A DNA stretch of 6,462 nucleotides from the NCBI GenBank assembly GCA_021793635.1, contig JAJYSI010000201.1:1-6462 (forward strand). Direction: 5' to 3'. Below are positions 1 through 6,462 of the stretch, one piece after another. This stretch comes from Bacteroidota bacterium (GTDB lineage: Bacteria; Bacteroidota; Ignavibacteria; Ignavibacteriales; Ignavibacteriaceae). Numbering within the stretch: the first letter of the stretch is position 1; every line of letters starts with the position of its first letter. The position numbers and the translations under genes were made by a program. The notes beneath the pieces are model-generated. The model saw only the letters and a program-made list of their open reading frames with translations. It was not told the origin of the DNA and did not search any database.

Positions 1-879
1 GTATTCTCAGTTATATCGACAAATGATTCAACTCTTTATGTAGGAACTGCTGACGGAATAAATAAATCGACAGACGGGGGTATAAGTTGGGTAAAGTTTA
101 CTCACACGAACGAAAATAATCCAATCAGCGGAAATTTTGTTACCGCTCTGGGGTTTAATCAATACGATAGCACAGTATGGGGCGCTACCTGGCAGGCTGA
201 CGGTTCCACGGAATTTTACGGCGTAAGTTTTTCTTCCGATGGCGGATTAAATTGGAAAACATCTTTGAGCGGAGAAAAAGCTCATAACTTTGCTTTCGGC
301 GACAGCGGAGAAGTTATTTCATGCACCGATGACGGAGCATTCAGGACTAAAGATAACGGTATAAATTGGGTATTACCCAATTCTATAATCGATGCATCGA
401 CTAATATTTCATTAATTAGTAATTCAGTTTATTCCTCTGCATTTCAGGGTAACAGCGTTTGGGTAGGCACTTCTGATGGTTTAGCAAAAATTGATGAAAA
501 TTCCAGCGGCAATATGTGGTCAGGAACTTGGAAAGTTTTTTATGCATCACAACCGGTTTCATCAACGACACAATCCTACGCTTTTCCAAATCCATTTGAT
601 CCAAGGACTGACATTCTAAAAATCAAATACAGTACCGGCGGACAGAGCGTTCCCGTAACTATTAGGATCTTCAATTTCAGTATGAATTTAATAAGAACGA
701 TCATTGAAAATGCGCAACGCGGGAATCCGTCTCACCTTGTGGATAATTCAAACGGAATAATTGATTACTGGGACGGCAAAGATGCTAACGGAAATATCGT
801 TCCTAACGGAGTTTATTTTTACCGGGTTGATGCCGGCTCTAATGCACCGGTTTACGGAAAAATTTTAGTTGTTCAATAG
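1..879 (+). CDS. Secreted Asp-box beta-propeller protein with T9SS-type C-terminal sorting domain (5' end outside window)
   Basis: The frame is open from base 1 to the TAG at 877-879, so the gene starts upstream and 292 C-terminal residues are visible. A TTG at 265 is internal, not a start, because the same repeat pattern continues before it. Three Asp-box (BNR-like) motifs of the form S/T-x-D-x-G-x-x-W are seen at visible residues 23-30 (STDGGISW), 78-85 (SSDGGLNW) and 116-123 (TKDNGINW). They are accompanied by VGTADGI and VGTSDGL blade strands, pointing to a sortilin/Ycf48-like beta-propeller. From residue 193 the protein changes to a FlgD-Ig-like tail: YAFPNPFDP, then WDGKDANGN and NGVYFYRVDAG, ending KILVVQ. 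Such tails direct export and surface attachment by type IX secretion in Bacteroidota and relatives. The role is therefore inferred as an exported surface or extracellular protein, with ligand or enzymatic activity unknown. No catalytic residues are recognised. It ends 8 bases before the next gene, suggesting co-transcription. Confidence 0.85.
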   Translation, partial: VFSVISTNDSTLYVGTADGINKSTDGGISWVKFTHTNENNPISGNFVTALGFNQYDSTVWGATWQADGSTEFYGVSFSSDGGLNWKTSLSGEKAHNFAFGDSGEVISCTDDGAFRTKDNGINWVLPNSIIDASTNISLISNSVYSSAFQGNSVWVGTSDGLAKIDENSSGNMWSGTWKVFYASQPVSSTTQSYAFPNPFDPRTDILKIKYSTGGQSVPVTIRIFNFSMNLIRTIIENAQRGNPSHLVDNSNGIIDYWDGKDANGNIVPNGVYFYRVDAGSNAPVYGKILVVQ

Positions 880-883
880 AGGA
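879..883 (+). promoter_or_regulatory. Ribosome binding site supporting a TTG start
   Basis: GAGGA overlaps the last base of the upstream stop codon and lies 4 bases before the TTG at 888. An in-frame TAA at 885-887 sits immediately before that TTG, so translation cannot start further upstream. The next in-frame ATG would remove the whole signal peptide. The site therefore decides the start and suggests translation coupled to the upstream gene. Confidence 0.6.
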
Positions 884-887
884 CTAA

Positions 888-1883
888 TTGAAAAAATTAT
901 TTATAATAGCATTCTTTTTTTCGGTGGGTCTTATTCAGGCTCAGGCGAAGTTTAGCCCGATAAGCACAATGCCGGGAGCATTTAGCAGAATGGGTTTTGG
1001 TGCGCGCGGGATAGGAATGGGCAATGCAATGTCTGCCGTAACGGAAGGTAATTTGGTTTCATATTATAATCCGGCGCTGACGGTTTTCCAGAAGGATAAT
1101 TCTTTTCAGACATCTTATACATTTCTTTCGCTTAACCGTTCGCTTAACTTCTTAAATTTTACGAGAAGATTTGATTTTTATTCAACCGATTCATTGGGCA
1201 ATAAAGTAGTAAGATCAAGTGCAGGAATAAGTTTAGGGGTTATAAACTCAGGAGTCAGCCAAATTGACGGAAGAGATGCACAAGGAATTCAAACCGGCAA
1301 TTTATCAACAAGCGAAAATCAATTCTTCATTGCTCTTGCAAACAGATTTTCTAAGAAGTTTTCACTAGGAATGTCATTTAAGTTTTACTATTACAAGCTT
1401 TACCAGCAAATTTCCTCGACCGGCTTTGGGCTTGATATTGGTGCCCTTTATAGGGTTAACGACCAGTGGAATGTTTCTTTTATGCTTACTGATTTGAACA
1501 GTAAATATACTTGGGATAGCGCTCCTATCTATCAACAAAGCGGAACTAATACAGTGGATAAATTTCCGCTATTGAAGAAAATCGGCGTCAGCTACTCAAA
1601 TAAAGATTACGGAATTATCGCCGCGGTAGAGTTCGAAAGCAGTAACGGAGGTACAAATATTTTAAGAGGCGGTATTGAGTACAATATTTACAAAGGTTTG
1701 TATTTAAGAGGCGGACTTGATCAATTTAATTTAAGCAATTCAGACTATCCAGCTAAGCCTTCACTTGGATTTTCGTACTTCAAGGAATTCGGAAATATTA
1801 CCTTCGGCGTTGATTATGCTTTTGTTATTGAACAAAATTCTCCGGCTGATGAGAACGTAATCGGATTAAATATTAACTTCTAA
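888..1883 (+). CDS. PorV/PorQ family outer-membrane beta-barrel protein (first copy)
   Basis: This 331-residue protein starts at TTG. It has a clear signal peptide: MKK, a hydrophobic stretch at 4-16, and a likely cleavage after AQA at residue 20. The mature N-terminus carries the PorV/PorQ-family (UPF0164-like) signature GFGARGIGMGNAMSAV at 37-51, followed by the YYNPAL motif at 59-64. The rest alternates short aromatic and glycine-rich strands with polar loops and ends in INF, the terminal phenylalanine expected of an outer-membrane barrel. In T9SS bacteria PorV binds the C-terminal domain of cargo and delivers it to the attachment complex, and PorQ helps anchor that complex. The cargo-like protein 8 bases upstream fits such a role. 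Which subtype this is cannot be told from sequence reading, and divergent members of the family also occur outside core secretion loci. Family assignment is fairly sure; function is inferred. Confidence 0.82.
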   Translation: MKKLFIIAFFFSVGLIQAQAKFSPISTMPGAFSRMGFGARGIGMGNAMSAVTEGNLVSYYNPALTVFQKDNSFQTSYTFLSLNRSLNFLNFTRRFDFYSTDSLGNKVVRSSAGISLGVINSGVSQIDGRDAQGIQTGNLSTSENQFFIALANRFSKKFSLGMSFKFYYYKLYQQISSTGFGLDIGALYRVNDQWNVSFMLTDLNSKYTWDSAPIYQQSGTNTVDKFPLLKKIGVSYSNKDYGIIAAVEFESSNGGTNILRGGIEYNIYKGLYLRGGLDQFNLSNSDYPAKPSLGFSYFKEFGNITFGVDYAFVIEQNSPADENVIGLNINF

Positions 1884-1977
1884 CTTTGAATTAAAACGAA
1901 TCAAGTTTAAGCTCAAGGAAATGTTTAGGTTTATACTAGGCTCAAAATTTAGATTAGAATTTTCACAAGGATTTATT

Positions 1978-1981
1978 AGGA
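1978..1981 (+). promoter_or_regulatory. Ribosome binding site of the second PorV-like gene
   Basis: AGGA lies 6 bases before the ATG at 1988, which is a normal spacing. An in-frame TAA at 1982-1984 makes this ATG the first usable start. The rest of the 104-base gap (1884-1987) holds no convincing promoter or terminator; read-through from the preceding gene is the simplest assumption. Confidence 0.55.
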
Positions 1982-1987
1982 TAATTT

Positions 1988-2887
1988 ATGCGTAAGACTC
2001 TTTTAATTTTAATAATTGCTACAACCTCTATATTAGCACAATCTGCAGGCAACAGCGGGCTCTCATTTCTTAAGCTTGGTTTTGGTGCGAGAAACATTGC
2101 AATGGGCGATGCCGGAGCTGCTGCTTCGAACGATGTGACTTCTCTTTTTTATAATCCCGCAAATTTAAGCGGGACATCAGGTAATCAAATTTTATTGATG
2201 CATAATGAATGGATACAAGGAGTACGGAGCGAAATCTTAGGCGCTAAAACAGATATATATGGAATCCCTTTTGCACTTGGTCTAAATGTAACCTCAATAA
2301 ATGATATTCCGATTAGAACTCAAGCGACTACCGATCCTATTGCTTCATTTAATGCAGAATATTTTTTCGGAAGCATCAGCACAGGCTTTCATATTGCAGA
2401 TAATATCTCATTCGGCGCAACAATTAAATATCTTTACGAAGGTTTATATGTTGATGAAGCTACAGGTTGGGGATTTGATTTCGGATTAAATTATAAAACA
2501 CCGGTAGAAGGCTTAAGTGCAGTTGCTGTAATTAGAAATCTTGGCTCAATGAACCAACTAAGAAATCAAGATACTAAACTACCGACGGAAATCAGAATTG
2601 GTCCAAATTATCAGTTCCATCTTCCGGGCAATAAAATCGGAGTTGACCTTGCAGCCGAATTTTTAAAATATACTCCCACAAACGATGCTCATTTCAACCT
2701 TGGCGCTGAAGTAACTTACGATAACATGATAGCGCTTCGAGGGGGTTATCAATCAAATTATATTTCAAAAAACTTTACTGCCGGATTAGGTATCATGTGG
2801 GGAAATTTAGACTTTGATTATGCTTTCACACCATTTCAATACGGCTTAGGTACCGGCAATACTGTTTCTCTTGGATTTAAATTCTAA
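1988..2887 (+). CDS. PorV/PorQ family outer-membrane beta-barrel protein (second copy)
   Basis: This 299-residue protein has a signal peptide (MRK, hydrophobic core 4-16, probable cleavage after ILA at 17). Its mature N-terminus shows the family signature almost immediately: GFGARNIAMGDAGAA at 31-45, then FYNPANL at 54-60. Strand-like segments such as FGATIKYLYEG, WGFDFGLNY, AVIRNLG and ALRGGYQSNY follow, and the chain ends in GFKF, a barrel-type terminal phenylalanine. It is a paralogue of the gene just upstream, sharing the GFGARxIxMG and YNPA motifs, but it is shorter and diverged in the rest of the chain, so this is not a recent duplication. Many family members are close to this length. 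Its inferred role is the same: outer-membrane handling of secreted cargo, or a related transport function. It ends the + strand group. A FadL-like porin is the main alternative, but the N-terminal signature favours PorV/PorQ. Confidence 0.85.
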   Translation: MRKTLLILIIATTSILAQSAGNSGLSFLKLGFGARNIAMGDAGAAASNDVTSLFYNPANLSGTSGNQILLMHNEWIQGVRSEILGAKTDIYGIPFALGLNVTSINDIPIRTQATTDPIASFNAEYFFGSISTGFHIADNISFGATIKYLYEGLYVDEATGWGFDFGLNYKTPVEGLSAVAVIRNLGSMNQLRNQDTKLPTEIRIGPNYQFHLPGNKIGVDLAAEFLKYTPTNDAHFNLGAEVTYDNMIALRGGYQSNYISKNFTAGLGIMWGNLDFDYAFTPFQYGLGTGNTVSLGFKF

Positions 2888-3024
2888 TAGAAGATTACAC
2901 GAACTAATCCGCCTCAAGGATTGAAAGTATCACATAGATTCCAATGCCCACATTTTCGTGAGGACAAATTTAATGTGAATGACCTTTGTAGAGTGGGATC
3001 TTAATATAGAAGAAAAAACTAATT

Positions 3025-3068
3025 TGAATGCACTCTGAATACACTTTGAATGCACTCTTAATGCACCC
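3025..3068. repeat. Four-unit tandem repeat of 11 bp, consensus TGAATGCACTC
   Basis: Units abut exactly: 3025-3035 TGAATGCACTC, 3036-3046 TGAATACACTT, 3047-3057 TGAATGCACTC and 3058-3068 TTAATGCACCC. Units 1 and 3 are identical; units 2 and 4 each differ from them at two positions. A degenerate isolated match, TGAATGACCTT (8 of 11), lies upstream at 2976-2986 and is out of phase. A period of 11 is not a multiple of three and the units carry stops, so this is not a coding repeat. The period is about one DNA turn, so bound proteins would line up on one face of the helix. It may be a regulatory array or a simple slippage minisatellite. Confidence 0.85.
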
Positions 3069-3152
3069 CTTCCCCTATATAGAACCATTTCCTTTCCGTT
3101 TAACCATACTTTACCTAAGATTCGGGAATATCAGCAATACAACCTTCTCAAA

Positions 3153-3281
3153 ATGATTCAATTAAAAGGCATATCCAATAAAGGGATTCGATTTATAATA
3201 TTTGGCTTAACTAATAATATTCTATTGGTAGTAGTTTATTTAACTGTTTCAATTATGGTAATAATAATTAAATTAACTTAA
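3153..3281 (+). CDS. Doubtful small hydrophobic ORF, 42 codons
   Basis: An ATG at 3153 opens a 42-residue frame ending in TAA at 3279-3281. The N-terminus is basic (MIQLKGISNKGIRF). It is followed by a long hydrophobic run at about residues 14-38 (IIFGL, NNILLVVVYL, SIMVIII), which would suit a single membrane helix. There is no Shine-Dalgarno-like sequence upstream. The DNA is very AT-rich, which by itself produces hydrophobic codons, so a chance ORF is the likeliest explanation. The pattern RFxxFGxxNN loosely recalls the first helix of GtrA-family proteins, so a decayed fragment is possible but unproven. Confidence 0.15.
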   Translation: MIQLKGISNKGIRFIIFGLTNNILLVVVYLTVSIMVIIIKLT

Positions 3282-3295
3282 TAACTATACACTTT

Positions 3296-3340
3296 TCTGG
3301 CTCGGCAGAGCGTATGATATTTCGCCGCAGTGTGCTGGGG
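3296..3340. other. GC-rich island in the AT-rich spacer
   Basis: By hand count 27 of 45 bases are G or C (60%), while the roughly 130 bases before it are well under one third GC. It contains GCTC-GGCA-GAGC at 3300-3311 and CGGC/GCCG at 3303-3306 and 3324-3327, both only four-pair stems. On the + strand a 24-codon frame reads through it and ends at 3358-3360; on the - strand about 35 codons are open just after the ABC ATPase stop in another frame. It could be a gene remnant or an RNA element, but nothing recognisable is seen. Confidence 0.4.
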
Positions 3341-3364
3341 ATTTTACTAATAGAGTTTAAGGTT

Positions 3365-4471
3365 TTACCTTAACGCAGTTTCAGTTTTTTCATCAAAGAA
3401 ATGGATTTTTGAAATATCGATGAATAGATTCTTCATACTTCCGTGTTTTGGAATGTCTCTGGCAGGTATTCGCGCTACAAATTGTACTCCTTCAACCTGG
3501 AAGTATAAATAAATTTCATTTCCCATCGGTTCCACCAAATCAAGTTCCACACTTATTTTTTCATACGTTGAAATCTGACCATAGTTGGTTTCATCATATA
3601 TGTCTTCAGGACGTATTCCAACATAAACGTTTTTGTTCATGTACTGAGTTAACTTCTCATTTTGAATTGCCGGTATTCCTATACTTAAACTCCCCTTTTC
3701 ACTTGTAAATTTCAAGCCGTTATCTTCAACTATTTTACCTTTTAGGAAATTCATTGCCGGGCTTCCGATAAATCCAGCAACGAATTTATTCGCAGGGAAA
3801 TTATACAAATCCAGCGGCGTTGATATTTGGTTTATTACTCCGTCCTTAAGAACAACAATCTTATTCCCCATTGTCATTGCTTCCGTTTGATCGTGCGTTA
3901 CATATATCATTGTTGCCTCAAGCTGCTTATGAAGCCTGGATATCTCCGTGCGCATTTGAACCCTCATTTTTGCGTCTAGGTTACTTAACGGTTCATCAAA
4001 TAAAAATACCTTCGGTTTCCTGACAATAGCTCTACCAACTGCTACGCGTTGTCTTTGTCCGCCCGATAGAGCCTTCGGTTTACGTTCTAGATAAGGTTCT
4101 AGCTCTAGAATTCTTGCAGCTTCAGAAACACGCTGCTTAATTTCTTCTTTGCTGAATTTTCTTAGCTTCAGTCCAAAAGCCATATTTTCATAAACAGTCA
4201 TATGAGGATAAAGAGCATAATTTTGAAAGACCATCGCTATATTCCTGTCCTTCGGTGAAATATCATTAACTCTTTTGTCTTCGATATATAATTCTCCCGA
4301 GGTTATTTCTTCTAAGCCGGCTATCATTCTCAAGATTGTGGATTTCCCGCAGCCCGATGGACCTACCAAAACTACAAATTCCTTGTCATCTACTTCAAAG
4401 TTAATATCTTTTACTGCATAGTTCCCGCTTTCATACGACTTTGATATATTTTTTAATTGAACTTTTGACAT
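3365..4471 (-). CDS. ugpC: ABC transporter ATP-binding protein, MalK/UgpC/MsmX type
   Basis: This 368-residue cytoplasmic ATPase powers import of carbohydrates or glycerol-phosphate-type solutes by CUT1-family ABC importers. All nucleotide-binding elements are intact: Walker A GPSGCGKST at 37-45, Q-loop Gln83 in VFQNYALYPH, signature LSGGQRQR at 135-142, Walker B VFLFDE at 155-160 with catalytic Glu160, D-loop SNLD at 163-166, and switch His193 in YVTHDQTEAMT. A C-terminal MalK-type regulatory/OB (TOBE) region follows from about residue 235, including GIRPEDI at 285-291. The length is normal for the family. No permease or solute-binding gene is visible on either side, so it may serve several importers encoded elsewhere, as MsmX does in Bacillus. 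The substrate cannot be told; the symbol follows family naming only. It lies 90 bases downstream of the isomerase gene on the same strand and may be co-transcribed. Confidence 0.93.
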   Translation of the reverse strand: MSKVQLKNISKSYESGNYAVKDINFEVDDKEFVVLVGPSGCGKSTILRMIAGLEEITSGELYIEDKRVNDISPKDRNIAMVFQNYALYPHMTVYENMAFGLKLRKFSKEEIKQRVSEAARILELEPYLERKPKALSGGQRQRVAVGRAIVRKPKVFLFDEPLSNLDAKMRVQMRTEISRLHKQLEATMIYVTHDQTEAMTMGNKIVVLKDGVINQISTPLDLYNFPANKFVAGFIGSPAMNFLKGKIVEDNGLKFTSEKGSLSIGIPAIQNEKLTQYMNKNVYVGIRPEDIYDETNYGQISTYEKISVELDLVEPMGNEIYLYFQVEGVQFVARIPARDIPKHGSMKNLFIDISKIHFFDEKTETALR

Positions 4472-4476
4472 ATTGT

Positions 4477-4480
4477 TCCT
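4477..4480 (-). promoter_or_regulatory. Ribosome binding site of the ABC ATPase gene
   Basis: Read on the - strand, AGGA lies 5 bases before the ATG at 4471-4469, supporting this start. The start also places Walker A at the usual distance from the N-terminus for this family. Confidence 0.6.
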
Positions 4481-4561
4481 ATGAAAACTATAAAATGATT
4501 ACTTTTTTACTTGAATTATTGTCTTTCTAATGGAAGCGGATAATTGAGATACACAAAAATA

Positions 4562-6397
4562 TCATGGTAATAACCCGGACTTTTTCATTAAATAAATATT
4601 AAACCAATTAGCAAATAATGGTTCAAAAGGTACGGCATAAATCCTACCTCCAAAGCCCATCATACGGAATGCCATCATGTTAATTTGCATAACCGGAATA
4701 GAATTTAACATATCTTGATTAATTTTAACGCCGTATTTCAAAGCCAAATCAGCAACATAATATTGCAGCTTGCTATCCATTATCCTAGTACGTAAAATAT
4801 CTTTTATATCATTTTTGATTTCATCAAATCTTTTATCTTTTACTTTCTTCACTTCTCTCTTTCCAATTAATTTAATCAGCGAATAACCTTCCGGGGTTTT
4901 AATTGGGCCATATACTTCACCTACTTTCAAATTAGCTGCCACTCTTCCGATCTCACCGTGTTCCGTAATTGGAAAAAATCCAAACTCACCGCCTTTATCC
5001 TTTAATGAATCCCTCATTGTATATTCGGTTGCGAGTTCCCTAAAATCTGTACCTTTTTTAAGTTCCATTAATACTTTACTAATTACATCCAAATTGTCGG
5101 ATAAAATCTCCAAAATATTTACTTCTTCTGAAGAATTTATCAGATCATAATTTTTTGTATAAAAATCATAAGCCTGTTCATCGCTAACCGAAGCTGAGTC
5201 ATAAAATTTTTTTCTCATTGCATTTGATAAATAAAAATCCTCCCATGTCTTCAATTCTTTTTTAACATCCGGCAGATTTTGAAGGCTACGTTTATAACCT
5301 TCACGTGCCAATAGCTCGCTTTGTATATAATTTTTAACATAAGAATTAAATTTTGTACCGATTGTATTGTAGTCAATTGAGTCTACGCGGAAGCCGTTAT
5401 CCTGAAATTGAGTTAAAAACTCTTTCACAGTTTCGGGAGCATCTTTAAACTTTATAAAAATTGAATCTAACTTACTGCCGAGCGATACTTCTATTTTCTT
5501 AAAATCAGATTCGGTCAATACCGCAGTTTTAGTTTTCGGCTGGGGAACAATAGATTTTTTTTCATCAAAGACAATAAATATTTTATTTAATATTTCATCA
5601 AATAGAGTCCGGTCGACATCTACTTTTAAGCTAGTAAAGAATTTCAAATAAAATTTATATTGAAGTTTTTTTATTTCTCTATCCTCTATTATAGTATGAA
5701 CTTTACTTAGCAGATCAATTCTATCGGGTCCTGATACTTCTAAGATATCGGAAAGTCTAAATATATACCACTTATTTGCAATTTGGATAGGTTGAGTAAA
5801 CTGACCAAGTTGTACTGCATACAGTGTATCTTCAAGGAACTCCGGTAGCATTCCGAATTTTACAGAATCAAAAACAGCTTGATCTTCACTATCTTCCGGT
5901 CTTAGGACTAAAAGAGAATCGAATGACGCACCACCTTTTAACTCATTATAAATTAGTCTTATTCCATTTTCATCATCAGTATTTATAAAATTAACACGCA
6001 GTATTTTAAGAAAACGGTTTTCACCCTCCAAAATTTTCTCCTGGGGTATTTTCAGCTTATCTTTTATTTCGATTTTATAATAGGCGTCCCTAACGTACAT
6101 TCTTTCGAAATAGCTCATAATGTCTTTAATCTCTTGAGTTGTGTCGATATGAAGTTCTCTTGCGTTTTGAGCTAGCAATTTCTCAGCAATTAAAGTATAT
6201 AAGTATTCCTTCTTAACAAGCGCAGTATCGAGCGAATTTGAGGTCCTCGGATGAGGACTAAGTTCATACCTGTCCTTAAATTCACTTTCAGTGATGATCT
6301 CATTACCAGCTTTAGCCAATTGTTTATCAACTGATTGCGCTACAAGCAATACATTAAAAATAATATTGAAGGAAAGGAAGAATATTGTTTTTTTCAT
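4562..6397 (-). CDS. Periplasmic parvulin-type peptidyl-prolyl cis-trans isomerase (SurA/PpiD-like)
   Basis: This 611-residue exported protein has a signal peptide (MKK, hydrophobic 5-19, likely cleavage after Ala20). A SurA-N-like helical region covers about 22-120, including the typical LAKAGNEIITESEFKDRY and the helix YLYTLIAEKLLAQNA. A first, poorly conserved parvulin-like domain may span about 129-217. A better-preserved rotamase domain lies at about 424-512: VNILEIL, then KGTDFRELATEYT, GGEFGFF, AANLKVGEVYGPIKTPEGYSLIKL. Such proteins catalyse prolyl isomerisation or act as chaperones for outer-membrane and secreted proteins in the periplasm. The C-terminus (560-611) is an unusual methionine- and aromatic-rich tail. 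No clear Shine-Dalgarno sequence precedes the ATG; the 65 bases upstream in the window are AT-rich with no promoter I can support. The start is chosen because it gives a complete signal peptide. PpiD is less likely since there is no lasting membrane anchor. Family is sure; exact subtype is not. Confidence 0.85.
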   Translation of the reverse strand: MKKTIFFLSFNIIFNVLLVAQSVDKQLAKAGNEIITESEFKDRYELSPHPRTSNSLDTALVKKEYLYTLIAEKLLAQNARELHIDTTQEIKDIMSYFERMYVRDAYYKIEIKDKLKIPQEKILEGENRFLKILRVNFINTDDENGIRLIYNELKGGASFDSLLVLRPEDSEDQAVFDSVKFGMLPEFLEDTLYAVQLGQFTQPIQIANKWYIFRLSDILEVSGPDRIDLLSKVHTIIEDREIKKLQYKFYLKFFTSLKVDVDRTLFDEILNKIFIVFDEKKSIVPQPKTKTAVLTESDFKKIEVSLGSKLDSIFIKFKDAPETVKEFLTQFQDNGFRVDSIDYNTIGTKFNSYVKNYIQSELLAREGYKRSLQNLPDVKKELKTWEDFYLSNAMRKKFYDSASVSDEQAYDFYTKNYDLINSSEEVNILEILSDNLDVISKVLMELKKGTDFRELATEYTMRDSLKDKGGEFGFFPITEHGEIGRVAANLKVGEVYGPIKTPEGYSLIKLIGKREVKKVKDKRFDEIKNDIKDILRTRIMDSKLQYYVADLALKYGVKINQDMLNSIPVMQINMMAFRMMGFGGRIYAVPFEPLFANWFNIYLMKKSGLLP

Positions 6398-6462
6398 TTT
6401 ATTTTCAAAATTTTTAACTGACTTTTACTTTAGATTAATTATGATAAGATTTAAGTTTATTT

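Larger units (their letters stand above)
2888..3364 (+). other. Convergent intergenic spacer without a confident gene
   Basis: This 477-base gap separates the ends of a + strand and a - strand gene. It holds the 11-bp tandem repeat, a doubtful 42-codon ORF and a GC-rich island, listed separately. A weak hairpin near the first gene end (AATCC at 2906-2910 with GGATT at 2918-2922) has no following T-run. GCTC/GAGC at 3300-3311 gives only a four-pair stem. No convincing intrinsic terminator was found for either gene, so termination may be factor-dependent. Stops interrupt all frames repeatedly; a 19-codon ORF at 2979-3038 is too short to support. Confidence 0.6.

Noticed and set aside
265..879. 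Start of the propeller gene at TTG 265
   Set aside because: The frame is open back to base 1 and two Asp-box motifs lie before this codon, so the gene begins outside the window.
1932..1937. TATACT as a -10 box for the second PorV-like gene
   Set aside because: No acceptable -35 element at 16-18 bases upstream, and AT-rich DNA gives such hexamers often.
1944..1963. AAAATT/AATTTT inverted repeat as a terminator between the two PorV-like genes
   Set aside because: The stem is six A-T pairs with an 8-base loop and no T-run, too weak for an intrinsic terminator.
2904..2930. AATCCGCCTCAAGGATTGAAAG resembles the ends of some CRISPR repeats
   Set aside because: It occurs once only in the window, with no regularly spaced second copy and no cas genes; the similarity rests on a short inverted repeat and ATTGAAAG.
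3448..3708. 86-codon + strand ORF inside the ABC ATPase gene
   Set aside because: It lies opposite a highly conserved coding sequence and shows no recognisable domain; it is a shadow frame.
4487..4515. Sigma70-like promoter for the ABC ATPase (TTCAAG, 17 bases, TATAGT on the - strand)
   Set aside because: The -35 box matches poorly, and the implied start site would fall on the ribosome binding site, leaving almost no leader.

Overview
The window looks like a piece of an AT-rich chromosome from the Bacteroidota/Chlorobi (FCB) lineage, most likely an Ignavibacteria-type bacterium. The basis is a protein ending in a YPNPF-type, FlgD-Ig-like C-terminal sorting domain, next to two PorV/PorQ-type outer-membrane proteins. 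That combination is typical of type IX secretion (T9SS) genomes. The lineage is inferred from protein style only; there is no marker gene.

Layout. On the + strand, positions 1-879 hold the 3' part of a secreted Asp-box (BNR-like) beta-propeller protein with a T9SS-type tail. Two tandem PorV/PorQ-family barrels follow (888-1883 from a TTG start, and 1988-2887). A 477-base convergent spacer (2888-3364) has no confident gene. It contains an exact-period 11-bp tandem repeat (four units, 3025-3068), a doubtful 42-codon hydrophobic ORF (3153-3281) and a short GC-rich island (3296-3340). On the - strand, a periplasmic SurA/PpiD-like peptidyl-prolyl isomerase (6397-4562) is followed 90 bases later by a MalK/UgpC-type ABC ATPase (4471-3365).

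How the genes may work together. The + strand genes read as a small surface-secretion group. In T9SS bacteria PorV-type proteins receive or shuttle CTD-bearing cargo at the outer membrane, and a cargo-like protein lies directly upstream here. The periplasmic isomerase on the other strand is of the class that helps outer-membrane barrels and secreted proteins fold, so it fits this theme, but it is transcribed convergently and no functional link is shown. The ABC ATPase has no permease or binding-protein gene in view, so it probably energises importers encoded elsewhere.

Most of the window is ordinary housekeeping and envelope content. The least explained element is the 11-bp repeat array, whose geometry resembles direct-repeat operators of OmpR/PhoB-family regulators but which sits between two gene ends. 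I found no tRNA, rRNA, CRISPR array, insertion sequence or convincing intrinsic terminator.
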